Of a stretch of DNA of 64,000 bases, positions 33,700 to 44,510 are shown one piece after another. The translations under genes and the position numbers were made by a program. The notes below the pieces were generated by a model that searched no databases, had not been told where the DNA came from, and saw nothing but the letters and a program-made list of their open reading frames with translations. The DNA lies in assembly GCA_039619475.1 (NCBI GenBank), contig CM077115.1, positions 489,635,352-489,699,351 of the forward strand, given 5' to 3'. The first letter of the stretch is position 1, and each line of letters starts with the position of its first letter. The stretch comes from Icerya purchasi. Taxonomy: Eukaryota; Arthropoda; Insecta; Hemiptera; Monophlebidae.

Positions 33700-34115
33700 A
33701 CTATCAGCCGTTCGGTCACTTCTTCCATAGTTCGCCTTCGTTTTAATCATAGTCTGCTCCCGGCTTCTTGTTTCCGCTTTGTTCTTGTCCAATCTCCCTT
33801 ATGTCGTTCCCTTCATCGTCCCAAATTAAATGTCACGTGCGATGCAAACCACGTACTATTCGAATGTTCCTTCATTTCTACAGAACGCGCGATCTTTAAT
33901 TCTAATTTGCTTAACCTTGGTCTCCCTACTCCTTACAGTGCCCTCTGCTTTCCATCTCCTTCTGTTGTCCCCTTGTTATTAGCTGCCTTCATTTCTTATG
34001 TCTCTAATCGTTTCTCGATATAACCCGTCGCTTCGTATGTCTTTCTATTCTTCTAATCTTTTGTGTTGGGTAAACTGTGCTGACGCGCCCATAATTTAAA
34101 AAGAAAAAAAAACAA
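33700..34115 (+). mobile_element. 5'-truncated I-like retrotransposon 3' end
   Basis: A frame from about 33733 to TAA 34021-34023 encodes RLRFNHSLLPASCFRFVLVQ, then CDANHVLFECSFISTERA, LLNLGLPTPYSA and AAFISYVSNRFSI. This is colinear with the last ~100 residues of the intact ORF2 (LRFDHSLLPSSRYRVSLSDS, then CNSNHILFEC). A purine-interrupted A tail lies at 34098-34115. It begins directly in the C-terminal domain, as expected of a truncated insertion, and is a different, older family than the full-length element. Confidence 0.87.
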
Positions 34116-34119
34116 AAGT

Positions 34120-35330
34120 AAAAATAACAATGTCTACGTATTTAATTTTTATATCAAAATTTTACTAAAATTATATCTGTTCAAATATAAAATTATTTAC
34201 TTAAATGCTTCGAACTGATACACAAATACATCTAAACTGAAATATAAAATTTAAAAAAAAACAAGACTAGTTTCAGATGTTTAAGAGTTCATTATAACAG
34301 TGTAATTTTACATTTCAATTTTTATATTAATATATTATGTATTTCTGTGCGTATTTATATTCGAATAATTCATTAGATTTATTTTACTTGCGTGACAATA
34401 GGATTATAGTAAGTAAATAAATAAGTCAGTAAATGATTTATATACCGAACTCGCCGCTTTCATCAACATACCTTTCATCGTCAGATTATTGTAATATGCT
34501 TTTAATATCCTTCATCATTAATCAATAGTTTTGCCATTTTAAATAATTACTACTGATTCATTTTAAAATAATAATAAAAATGAAACGAATATTTCGAAAA
34601 CAATAATCACTGTGCATTTTATCAATAAGACACTCATTAATTACATAAGTTACTTAAAATGTTTATAGTAATTTTTTTTTGATGAAAATGTGATAATTCG
34701 AAGTTTTCTCGCAATACTATCTATCGATGAAATAGTGAACTATATATTAAATATATCTCCGGCATGTAGCGACTAGTGTATTTTGTAAACATATAAACAG
34801 CGACATATTGTTGAACATCACTTTACGTGCCTCTCTATATATGAGTGACACTGTCCATTTTGATCACTAAAAATCGCTTGGGGTTTTAAGTGTTAACATC
34901 ATCCGGAAGCTATAATTAATCAAACAACATAAATGCGCTGCAGAAGAACAAAAAGAAATGAATAAAAGAAGAGCTAGCAAATAAGTGATGTTCCTGTAAA
35001 CTGATAATGTGAAAGAAATAGAAAAATGATAAAATGATACGTGCCTTCTGAAAATTGTGGTGACGTAGTTTTCGTATTGATTTTTTTCAAACTGAACGTG
35101 TAGCTTAGAATGTTGCAGTTCAATTTCTTTTTAGGTTTACATTTTAATGGCTTTATTTGCAAAAACCCAACTCGAAATTTTCGTGGCTTTTTGAATTCAT
35201 TAAATAATTATTTTCGGTAAAATCCACGTCAAATGTATTATCAGCTAACATTTCGAATAATACTTTGTTCATCGTAGTGCATGCGACGTGGTTTGTACCG
35301 AAAATAATAATTATATAATGAATTGCACAA
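34120..35330. other. Unassigned AT-rich stretch
   Basis: Nothing beyond simple AT-rich sequence and short frames was found between the I-like fragment and the RTE-like relic. Confidence 0.5.
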
Positions 35331-35334
35331 ACCT

Positions 35335-36440
35335 ATTTACATTTCGTAGCTCGCTGAATATATTAACCGGAAGATGTCGTGATATCAACCGAAAATTACA
35401 TTGTTGGTTTATCGATTAGCAGAAAGCGTTTGATCGAAAATTAATGCAGATCTTGGAAGGCATTGGTATTAATCGCAAGATACGAAGAAAAAATTGGGAC
35501 ACTCTATTGGGATCAATCAGTAACGGTGCGGAGTGAGGGAGAAACTTTTCTAGTAGGAGTACGCCAGGGGTGCATTTTCTCTCCACTGCTTTTCGATATA
35601 TATTCGGAAGCGATTTTCAAAGAAGCTCTCTCGGAACAAGACGGTATTGAAGTTGGAACAGAACGTGTCTCCAATATTCCATACGCAGACGACACCACTG
35701 TTTTGATCTCGGATAACATAAAGGAACTGCAAAATATGGTAGACCGAGTAGTATTAGCAGCTCGTATGGTCTAGAAATAAATATAGACGAGACAAAATGG
35801 GTAGCTGTACATAGAAATTTTGATAAAAATAGCCTTGCTAAAAAGACGTTGGTCGTTAAAAGCCAGGCTATATTGTTTCGAAAATGAAGTAACTTGGTAT
35901 CTGGTTCAACGAAGAAACTGACCGGTCGACAGAAATACGTACAAGAATAGAGAAAGCAAGAAAGGTATTTCTGAATACGAAAAATCTAATGTCCAAGAAA
36001 GATGTCTAAACCTCCATTTACGTCTACGCCTCGTACAATGCTATGTCTGACCAGTATTCACGGTATGGAGAGTTGGATATTTACGCAGGCACTAGAAAAG
36101 AAAATAGTAGCCTTTGAAATGTACGTGCATCGTCCTATTGCTTAAAATATCCTATCGGGATCGTATAAACCGCATTTCAAAGGAAGTCGAGCTGCTGCGT
36201 ACAATTCGGGAAAAGTAGCTCAAATACTTGGGACATGTATACAGGCAGCAAGAAAAGTACCATTTAATTCATACCGTACTAAATGGTGAAATCAAAGGTA
36301 AAAGAAAACCTGGCGGCAGAAGGAAAATGTCTTGGACCGGTGATTTGAGAAAATGGTATGGATGCTCCATAAGGAACTACAGTAGGCCGCAAAATCAAAA
36401 TCGGTAATAGCCATGACGATCGCCAAACTTCGAACGGACA
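35335..36440 (+). pseudogene. RTE-like LINE reverse transcriptase relic
   Basis: Several frames together give the second half of an endonuclease-RT protein. LHCWFID-QKAFDR (about 35398-35435) holds the first RT Asp. GVRQGCIFSPLLFDIYSEAI (35554-35613) and IPYADDTTVLIS (35677-35712) hold the YADD box. YGLEINIDETKWVAVHR follows near 35766, then EIRTRIEKARKVF. The C-terminal LKYLGHVYRQQEKYHLIH and GKRKPGGRRKMSW lie at about 36216-36345. The GHV...GKR-GR-SW tail is typical of RTE/BovB-like elements. Multiple stops and frameshifts show long decay. The endonuclease domain is not found upstream. Confidence 0.82.
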
Positions 36441-39400
36441 TAGCGTAAAGAAGAAGCAGAAGAAGAAGAAGGACAATCCAAAAACACCTTCCCGCTTTTA
36501 TAAGTATAAAAATAAGCCTTAAAAAAAAGGTTAGTAGCTTTGTAGTACTTATCGTGGATAATGCTTTAAAGTATGTTATCCGGTAATCGTGCTTTTTTTC
36601 GGAAGTTTTCTTTTTGGACTCATCAACGTTGGAAATTGACCCAACGCTATAGTTAACTTTTTTTATTTTCAAACCCAGCTTCTTTCGAGCGAGAACTACT
36701 GCTTCGTAACTGCTGTCGCACAATTCGCTCTTTTAATTAAACATTCCAAATAATTTTTGAATACTGTTACGGTATGTCTAACGAGGAAAACTAGCGCAGT
36801 TTTACTAGACAAATCCCAGTTTCCCGCGTTCACTACAAAACGAAATATGAAAAGTGTAACAATCATTCGATTTACGGACCATTTATATTTAAAGGTCTAA
36901 AAATTATCGAATATCCGTTTTGAAATTTACATTCTGAACGGAAATGAGAGGGAAAAAACTAACAAAAAGAAACGTAAGGAACAAGGGTGAAATTGTAGTC
37001 GACGTGCTTGGGTGAAATTGTAGTCGACGTGCTTGGGTAAAACAAAATGATACTCGGGATCAGACTCGATTGATTCGTAATGTCGAGAGAATTACCCCGT
37101 AGTAGCAGGGGAGAGAACTTTGGTGGTGAATTAGCCGAACATGACAAGAGCGTAGCGGATCTGAAAGAAGCACAGGGCAATTAGGAAATTAAGGGTAACT
37201 TTTCATTCGGCTTTTTGTAGCGAAGTCTTACACGCAACGATTTTCTTATTAGGTCAAGCTGAGAACATTGTCAAGCAACTATACAGATTGTTGTACACTG
37301 AACTTACAGACGTCTTTCACGCTACGTATGCGAGCAGCGATCACAGTCTACATACGAACAAATAATTTGGAGCTTGTGGGGGGGGGGGGGGGGGGGAGCC
37401 GGTTAATTAAAATTGCAAACAATTAAAAATACAGAGATAAGATTAACCGGAACCCCCGTAGGAATATAAATTAAGACAGCAGCATGGAGCTCGAGTAAGG
37501 AAAATTATTTTCTAGGTGTTCGTCGGTGCTTTGCCTGCTAGAATGGAACTCTTCAGAATTTCTCTTGACTGCAATTTTAACAGGCCAGCTCTATAAAGGT
37601 TGGCAAATGATTAATTCTAAAGTATTCTTCTGGGCGTACGCTGCTTCCGACTGCCTAGAACGACCCGATTTCAGACGACTGTATTCTAGTGTGCAATAGA
37701 AAACAACCGATAGAATTAATTTTTCGAACAAGGTATAAATCAATGCTCTGAACAGAAATTTAAATTCGCTTATTATAGCACGCAAGGTGCGCTTGAACGA
37801 ATCGCCATCTCCTTTCCGCATTCTAATGTAACCGTTTCAGTTTAAATCTGTTTGCAAGTCATATATAACTTACAGTCAAACTTGTTCACCGGTATATTTC
37901 GTTTTTTATCGTTCGAACGAACGCTATCCATTTTTTATTCTTTTCAGTTGGCACATTAAACAAGTGTCGGAAATAGATTACTTAGAATAAGAAAACTAGA
38001 TTTAAGTTTTTCCATTTCCGTTCATCTCCAGCGGATGTTCCACTTATTTTTCTCTTACAATAATTTTCAAAAATCCTTACTCGTTCATAGTGACCGAGTC
38101 TCGCGAAGTCTTTTCATTTTCATCGTAGCGCGTTCTAACCTACATTCTTTTCTACACAAAGCTTTTTCGAAGCTATAAATTCTGTTCCGTCTATAAGCTC
38201 AAGGGATTATTGTGGCACACGATTCTTCTTACCCCGATATAATAATCAGTCTTCTAAATATTATCACGGAACGCCGTTTTCTCTTGCCTAATATAAGAAG
38301 AATAAAAAACAAATCCTTTGGAGATTAGTAACGGAATACGTGCCAAATATTCTTTTCAACCGCGACACATTTCCGAATTTAGTTGTTTAAAAAATTATCC
38401 CATCCTACTAGATAAAAGCCGAGGGGAAGAAATAGTTTGATATCAATTATGATTCTTCGGAAGTACTTTAATGATTATTTTTCTGTACGTGCGCATATTG
38501 TATTCTTACTCGAACTACTTTCATTCTGTTCGGTTTTTAAAGCGCGAAATTATTGCCAGTTTACGCGTAATTGAATTTGTCTCTTTCATCGTTAACCGCG
38601 ACAAGTCCATTTTAATACCGGATTGGAAAATTATTATTCTCGATTGCACCTTCGCATTCCCGTTCGATCTCGCATACGGTTCCCAATCTCTTTTCTACTC
38701 AGATTGATTTTTTCCGGGCTTTGGGTTACTTTAAAATTGTACTACGTAATGAACACTAGATGGTAGTTTTGACTGATCTACAATTACCTTCGATCTCTTT
38801 CTCCTACAAAAATTATTAATAAACATAGCTGCGAGGATTCAGTCGGAAATTTCGAACTTTTCCGTACAGTTTTTTTTTTCTTTCAAACATCCACCCGCGT
38901 TGTTCATTTACCTAGCCGCAGTTATTTTACGGCATTAACAATTCGCAGACTTTTCGCATATTTGTCTGTTGCCATCGGCAGTCTTCAATCGGCGGACGTG
39001 TTAAGTCAAACAACATGGGGCTCAGTGACAATAAATGATTGGGAATGGGACAAGTGGACTAGCAACGCCATTCGCAGAACAGAAGAAGGATAGAAAATTT
39101 ACATCTAAAGTTGTTCATAATCGTACTCGACCAATAGTTACAATATAAATAGAGGATAAACATTCTGCAAATCGGGACTACGCTCAGCCGTATTGCGTTA
39201 AACTCGGTAATCTTGTTCCGACTTGCCGTTGTATTTGGAAACTTTTAGACCAGATGAGTTTGTGTTCTATGCATATACTTTCTCAATAAATTGACACACT
39301 GTGCATTCACATTAAGAAGATTTATGACGAGATAGCAGGTTTGTTTCGTAGCATGCGAATAAGATCATTTCATAAATCTAAACGTTGATGTGTGTGATGA

Positions 39401-39790
39401 AGCAGACTTTTTTAGAATGCACTGCTTAGGGACTTGAAAAATTTAGTTCAAGAAAATCGCCTGGAGTAACGCATTCAGGGTGTACTCACCGATTGCGGTT
39501 GAAACAACAGGAACAACATAAATTTACTATTTCGTTACTAGAAATATCACAATTCTTTCAAATGTAAAAACCGAACTTAGCCGAGACCCAAACATCAATA
39601 ACAGCGCATGAGTTTTGTAAATCATAGATATTGTTGTAGCGTCTAAAAGTAGGCGCAAAGAAGACCAACTATCTGAAACTGTCGATGAAAATCATTTTTC
39701 CCCCGCCCGGGAAAGATAACTCTCCTCATAAATTAAGAACATATGAAATTGGCCTCTTAGTTTAATGGACTTAATGGTGTCTTTATTAGC
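36441..39790. other. Unassigned stretch with a 25-bp tandem duplication and a G-run
   Basis: No gene is supported. It holds an exact 25-bp tandem duplication at 36985-37034 and a run of 18 G at 37379-37396 that could form a G-quadruplex. Open frames at 36292-36723 (minus), 37591-37821 (minus) and 38471-38707 (plus) match nothing I know and lack codon bias. Confidence 0.5.
36985..37034. repeat. Exact 25-bp tandem duplication
   Basis: The unit starting GGGTGAAATTGTAGTCGACG and ending TGCTT occurs twice in direct succession with no mismatch. A perfect copy implies a recent slippage or repair event. Confidence 0.9.
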
Positions 39791-40301
39791 GGTATTTAAG
39801 GGGGTAAACCACTCTAGAATTTTTGAAAAATCAAAAAAAATTCCCCCCCTTAAAATGTACTTTAATATCGTAAAAATCATGTGGCAAAGTTTCATGCATG
39901 ATAGAAATCTATAAATACCATTTTCCAACTTTTTTGAAAAATTGAATTTTTTTTTCCTCCTTAAAATATACCTTATCGTCGTAAAAATCACGTGGTAAAG
40001 TTTTGCAAGGGCCCGAATTTTGATTGGAGCGTGGTTCCTGTCGTTGCTCTGTGTGAGCGTAATGTAGGTATCGCGCTGTTGGTATCGAAAATTGGAGGAT
40101 CTGTTCGCCACGTGGTATTGAAAATTATAGAGAGCGCCTTTGAAACACACAGACGTATAGATCAGTGCGTGTGACGTGCCAGTTGACCGTTACAAACGAA
40201 CGCTATAACATATGTTTTTTAATTTTTGTATTCTGATTTTTTAATAATTGGGGTGTTTATATAGTTTTTTTTTCTATTGACTTTGATTGTTACATTGTGC
40301 A

Positions 40302-40406
40302 ATGAAAGATAAAGTAGTGTATAGTGATCGTAAGGGGGATAAAGCAACCTATGGTAAAAAGCCGAATAGTAGCCGTAGGCGGCCGTTGAATCTTTCAGCG
40401 TTCTGA
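40302..40406 (+). pseudogene. Probable transposase N-terminus, cut by an internal deletion
   Basis: ATG 40302 opens a 34-residue basic frame, MKDKVVYSDRKGDKATYGKK to LSAF, and stops at 40404-40406. The catalytic part resumes in another frame around 40402. The short basic lead looks like the start of the transposase, joined to the C-terminal half by a deletion that removed most of the N-terminal domain. The join is inferred from position; no homologous intact copy is in the window. Confidence 0.5.
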
Positions 40407-41268
40407 AACATTGCACGGTCTAAGGTACGTTAATTACATTGGCGATGGAGATTCAAAAACTTTCAAAGGACTCACAGAAGCTAAATCGTATGAAAATTTC
40501 ATGATAACAAAAAAGGAATGCATTGATCACGTGCAAAAGCGTCTAGGTACTCGCCTGCGCAACTTGAAGAAACAAACAGAAGGTCTTGGTGGCAAAGGAA
40601 AATTGACTGGGAAGCTTATCGACCAACTTTCTATTTATTACGGATTAGCTATACGCAGGAATTCTGATTCATTTGAAAAGATGAGGAATGAAATATGGGC
40701 CACCCTCTACCACAAACTGTCAACTGATGACAAGCCGCAACACGATAGGTGCCCGGCGGGAGAAGATTCATGGTGTTCGTGGCAGAGAGTAAAAGCTACC
40801 GATACTCTCGAGAATTATTCGCATAAGTCAGCCGTCAATCTTGAAGTATTCAAGGCCGTCAAACCAATGTATGAAGAGTTGAGTAGTGACGACCTTCTCA
40901 CTCGGTGTATAGGCGGATATACTCAAAATAGTAATGAATCTTTCAATTCCACCGTCTGGGCACTAGCTCCAAAATCAATTCAAAGTGGTAAAACAGTACT
41001 AGATGTAGCCACGCACATCTTCATCGGTATTTAAAACGATGGATTTGCATCAATAATGCAAATATTACAAACTATGGGCATGACAATTGGCCGAAACACT
41101 TACAATATGTGCTGCGAGATCGACGCGAAACTCATTAACAAGGCGGAGAAATCCTTGTCCGACATTGAAAAAGAGGCGAGAATCAGTGCAAAATCACTAA
41201 GGAAGGAAAGGCAGGAGGAGGATGAGAATCTAGAAGGCCAACTCTATGGCACAGGCATTGCAGATTGA
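40402..41268 (+). pseudogene. Mutator-like transposase domain, C-terminal part, interrupted
   Basis: The frame 40402-41034 reads HGLRYVNYIGDGDSKTFKGL, then ECIDHVQKRLGTRLRNLKK and GKLTGKLIDQLSIYYGLAIR. Next come LYHKLSTDDKPQHDRCPAGE, DSWCSWQRVKA and TQNSNESFNSTVWALAPKSI, and it ends at a stop in 41032-41034. The same protein goes on downstream to 41268 with IMQILQTMGMTIGRNTYNMC, a basic helical stretch and the end GQLYGTGIAD. GDGDS, CxxH-type HDRCP/DSWC and N-E-SFN are shared by the arthropod 'Mutator-like transposase' family, a DDE transposase. One stop in the middle and loss of the N-terminus indicate a non-functional copy, though most of the C-terminal domain is well kept. Confidence 0.8.
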
Positions 41269-41430
41269 AGGTATGCACATTCAATCCTTGTTTTTTCAGT
41301 ACTTAAAACTTTAAACGCGTTTTTCTCGAAACAACAAATTTTAAGTTAGCCGGACCGATATCTCGAACAATTCTTGTTCAAATGTCTTGAAATTTTTACT
41401 GAATATTCAAAATCACCTTCTCTTCGACAC

Positions 41431-41570
41431 TACGTAGGATTTTTTTTTTACAATGTATAGTTCAATTGTTATTAACAATTTTCGAGTGATTTTTTTTCAC
41501 TTTTTTTAACTTTTTTTTTCAAAAACACGTCATTTTTGCAAAAATCAATTTAAAAAAAAAATCCTACGTA
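41431..41570. repeat. Perfect 20-bp inverted repeat inside the TTAA element
   Basis: TACGTAGGATTTTTTTTTTA at 41431-41450 is repeated as its exact reverse complement at 41551-41570, enclosing 100 bp of A/T-rich sequence. It lies after the transposase end and before the right TIR. It may be a small nested MITE or a subterminal structure of the host transposon; I see no flanking duplication. Confidence 0.8.
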
Positions 41571-41906
41571 CTGTTGGAGCTAATATCATACTAAATCGAA
41601 ATTTTTTTGGCTCATGATTTTATCTTTATATTTACAGGAGTTATTGGTCCGGCCACGCAGCGATCAAAAAAAAAAAATGACTAGGGAAAAATACTGGGAA
41701 GCCGCCATTTTGTTTTGTATAGCTCTGAAAAAATGTACAAACACACTTCAATACTTGTATAATAAAGACGTTTTTACCGAATTTCGATATGTTGTTTAGT
41801 TTTTTTGAAAAAAATTCCCAAAGTTTACTCTATTTTTCAACCTCTAGAGTGGTTTACCCCCTTAAATAATTGTTGGCCTATTCAAATATCAACGAATTTC
41901 CTCTTT

Positions 41907-41908
<2 letters not shown>

Positions 41909-41947
<39 letters not shown>
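41909..41947. repeat. (TA)n microsatellite, Helitron target
   Basis: A pure TA run abuts the CTAG end of the Helitron at 41948. Helitrons insert between A and T, so a TA tract is an expected target. Confidence 0.85.
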
Positions 41948-41948
<1 letters not shown>

Positions 41949-42960
41949 TAGGGGGCTTTCCCCTTGGCCGCTTCGCGGCCCAACCTCCCACCGGACCCGC
42001 CCCCAAACCCCCGTTTTGTGAGAGTTTCGTCGTGACCAATGCTCAAAATGCATACATTTTTCGATGTTCTCATTCGACTCAAGGCAACATACAATTGCCC
42101 ATGAGTGAAGACATTATCCCTCAAATCAACAGCGGCGAAATCCAATGTTTCACCCGGAGCTTTGTTAATGGTCATGGCATAGGCTAACTTGATAGGAAAC
42201 TGCCTTCTTAAAATCTAAATGCCAGTGTCGCCAGCTATAAATTTGAAACTGATCCTAGGAATTAGAAACGTCTTACATTCATTTTCCGGACGAAATACTT
42301 CAATTATGAAACCTTTAACAGATTTAATGACGACTTTTCTTCCATTCACCAGACCTTCTTAGAAATTCAAATTTCTGATGAGGATACAAATCGCTCCAAT
42401 TTTTATAGTAATTTTGTGATTTGGAATTCCTGGGTCTGACATTTTGTTTAAAATTTCAGTACATAAATGTGTGGAATCTCCATTTCGTTTCTTTTTCATC
42501 AATCTGAGTTGTATCAGCACTATATAAATTTATTTCATCTCCAGAAATTTTTTTCCCTATTATCAATCTGTTTATTTGATTTATGTTTTTATTCGTTGGT
42601 GATAAAATACATCTTTTGGACATTTTAGAAAAATTTGATAGAACATCATCGAGATAAATGTGATCAATCATTTCATCAAGTGAAGTAAACATTTTTAAAT
42701 CGGGGAAATTTAATAGGATTCCATTTTCTTCGCTATATAAAGTCTCTGGCATTTTTCCTTCACCAATTTCTAATAAAAATTTTGAGTAACTCGGACCACT
42801 TTCGAAAAACACATACTCCTCGAACCCTTTTTATAAAACGATTGCGACCAGTGTCTATATTTCTCTTTCCACTATCACGATACTGTTCGTAGAATTGCAA
42901 ATACGTTAGTTTGCTCATTTCTTCAATTTGTGCCGATCACAACTTCAAAATTACAACGTC
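41948..42960 (-). mobile_element. Helitron 3' end with terminal hairpin and CTAG
   Basis: Read on the minus strand, the element ends with GGCCGCGAAGCGGCC (41966-41980), a perfect 6-bp-stem hairpin. Then come a small GGGGAAAGCCCC hairpin (41952-41963) and CTAG (41948-41951), followed by T of the TA tract. A GC-rich hairpin shortly before CTRR, inserted next to T, is the Helitron 3' terminus. The coding relic of the helicase runs almost to it. The 5' end (TC) could not be identified; the tandem sequences at 43092-44510 may be part of the same element. Confidence 0.87.
41995..42812 (-). pseudogene. Helitron (Rep/Hel) helicase C-terminal relic
   Basis: On the minus strand, 42812-42456 encodes SKFLLEIGEGKMPE, IDHIYLDDV and SPTNKNINQINRLIIGKKIS with YSADT. 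Then 42450-42180 in shifted frames gives MSDPGIPNHKI, IGAICILIRNLNF, GLVNGRKVVIKSV and RRQFPIKLAYAMTINKAPGE. Finally 42175-42040 gives LDFAAVDLRDNVFTHGQLYV with ALSRMRTSKNV. This is the order of the late helicase motifs in Helitron Pif1-type helicases (family forms LVNGT, RRQFP, MTINKSQGQ, GQLYVALSR). At least two frame changes and in-frame stops show it is inactive. Confidence 0.85.
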
Positions 42961-43091
42961 GTTTTTCAAATTTAAAAATACACCAATAATACACCATAGA
43001 GGTAACAAAAGAAGAATCGTTAACAAAAGATGTTTCGTCTTTGTCCACTGTGAGTAATAGACGATGAACGATAAGCCAGTAACGGTTGTTG

Positions 43092-43187
43092 GGTGGGTGG
43101 AAGCGCGGTACTCTGTAGGTAAATGCAGTACCGGTTTGCTGGTGGGCGGAAGCGCGATACTGCGTAGGTAAATACAGCAGTACCGCG
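43092..43187. repeat. Two direct copies of a ~45-bp GC-rich unit
   Basis: GGTGGGTGGAAGCGCGGTAC at 43092 and GGTGGGCGGAAGCGCGATAC at 43141 begin two units, both continuing TG(C)GTAGGTAAAT-CAG...TACCG. GC content is far above the surroundings. Confidence 0.75.
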
Positions 43188-43234
43188 TTTTCATGCGATT
43201 GGTAATGTGATCTTATTAAATTAGCGCTGATCTA

Positions 43235-44510
43235 TTCCCTTTTTGTTTTGAGCCCCAAGGTATGAAAATTTTGGACATCCTATAATTTTCTTAAAAGCCA
43301 CTTGCTTGGAGCTGTCGATTAAAAAAAAAAATTAGCTTTCTACGTGCCATAGAACGGTCTCAGGACTTTTTTTTTGATTTTTTTAATAATAATACGAAAA
43401 TTGAATTTATTTTGTTAAAAGTCGTGAATTAAAATAGCTCCTCAAAAAGTTCAATCGCTAGAAGGGTAGGTGTAAGCGAGGGAAATACTCTAAATTCAAT
43501 TCTCTTTTAAATGAGACCTAGAGCAGTTCAGTAGAATAATTAGTTTTTGATAAACGATTAAAAAATTGAAAAACGGCAAAAAAATGTGATTTATTGCTTT
43601 GATTTATTGCTTGTTTTGAGCCTTAAGGTATGAAAATTTTGAGCGTTTTGTATTTTTTCTACATACTGCTGATGTAGAGCTATCGATTTACAAAAAAAAC
43701 AGCTTTCCAAGTGGCATAAAACGGTCTCAGAACTTTTTTTTTTTTGACTTTTTGTCTATTTTTTGGTTTATTGCTCGTTTTGAGCCCTAAGGTATTAAAA
43801 TTTTGAGCATTTTATATTTTTCCGAAATGCTACCGACCTGGAGCTGTCGATTAAAAAAAAAATTAACTTCCTAAATGCCATAGAACGGCCTCAGGACTTT
43901 TTTGTAATTTTTGGTCTTTGTCTTATTTTCTTCTATTTTGGTAGAAAAATTTGATACATCGCTCGTTTTGAGCTCCAAGGTATGAAAATTTTGAACATTT
44001 TATAATTTTCCTAAAAGCTACTGACTTGAAGCTGTGGATTAAAAAAAAAAAATAGCTTTCTATGTGCCATAGAACGGGCTCAGGATTTTTTTTCATTTTT
44101 GGTCTTCTGTTTTATTTTCGTCTATGGTGGAAGAAAAATTTGATTCATTGCTCGTTTTGAGCCCCAAGGTATAAAAATTTTGGACCCTCTATAATTTTCC
44201 TAAAAGCCACTGACCTGGAGCTGTCGATTAAAAAAAATATTAGCTTTCTAAGTGCCATAGAACGGTCTCAGGACTTTTTTTTTGATTTTTCGTCTTTTGT
44301 CTTATTTTCGTCTATTGTGGAAGAAAAATTTGATTCATTGCTCGTTTTGAGCCCCAAGGTATGAAAATTTTGAACATTTTATAATTTTCCTAAAAGCTAC
44401 TGACTTGAAGCTGTGGATTAAAAAAAATATTAGCTTTCTAAGTGCCATAGAACGGTCTCAGGACTTTTTGTTGATTTTTCGTTTATTTTTTTCCGATTTT
44501 TCGTCTATTT
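43235..44510. repeat. Tandem array of ~189-bp units
   Basis: Units begin at GTTTTGAGCCCCAAGGTATG, seen at 43245, 43613, 43777, 43965, 44154 and 44344. The last three spacings are 188, 189 and 190 bp, and the 368-bp gap equals two units with one eroded. Each unit also holds GAAAATTTTG, AGCTGTNGATTAAAAAAAA, GTGCCATAGAACGGTCTCAG and GACTTTTTTTTTGA. The units have no coding capacity and the later ones are the most alike. The array lies immediately upstream (5' on the minus strand) of the Helitron remnant. Confidence 0.9.

Larger units (their letters stand above)
39796..41865 (+). mobile_element. TTAA-flanked DNA transposon with 19-bp TIRs and a Mutator-like transposase (Kolobok-like)
   Basis: TTAA at 39796-39799 is followed by GGGGGTAAACCACTCTAGA. 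The exact reverse complement ends at 41861 and is followed by TTAA at 41862-41865. That gives a 2,062-bp element with perfect 19-bp terminal inverted repeats and a 4-bp target duplication. It encodes the C-terminal part of a 'Mutator-like transposase domain' protein. TTAA duplication with this transposase type, and GGGGG rather than CCC termini, fits Kolobok better than piggyBac; the superfamily call is from memory of these families. The left subterminal region has a duplicated block of about 75 bp (39822-39893 and 39930-40003, sharing GTAAAAATC, GTGG and AAAGTTT). Confidence 0.83.

Noticed and set aside
42937..43194. 85-codon minus-strand frame upstream of the Helitron helicase
   Set aside because: It lies in the duplicated GC-rich unit and shows no Rep or helicase motif.
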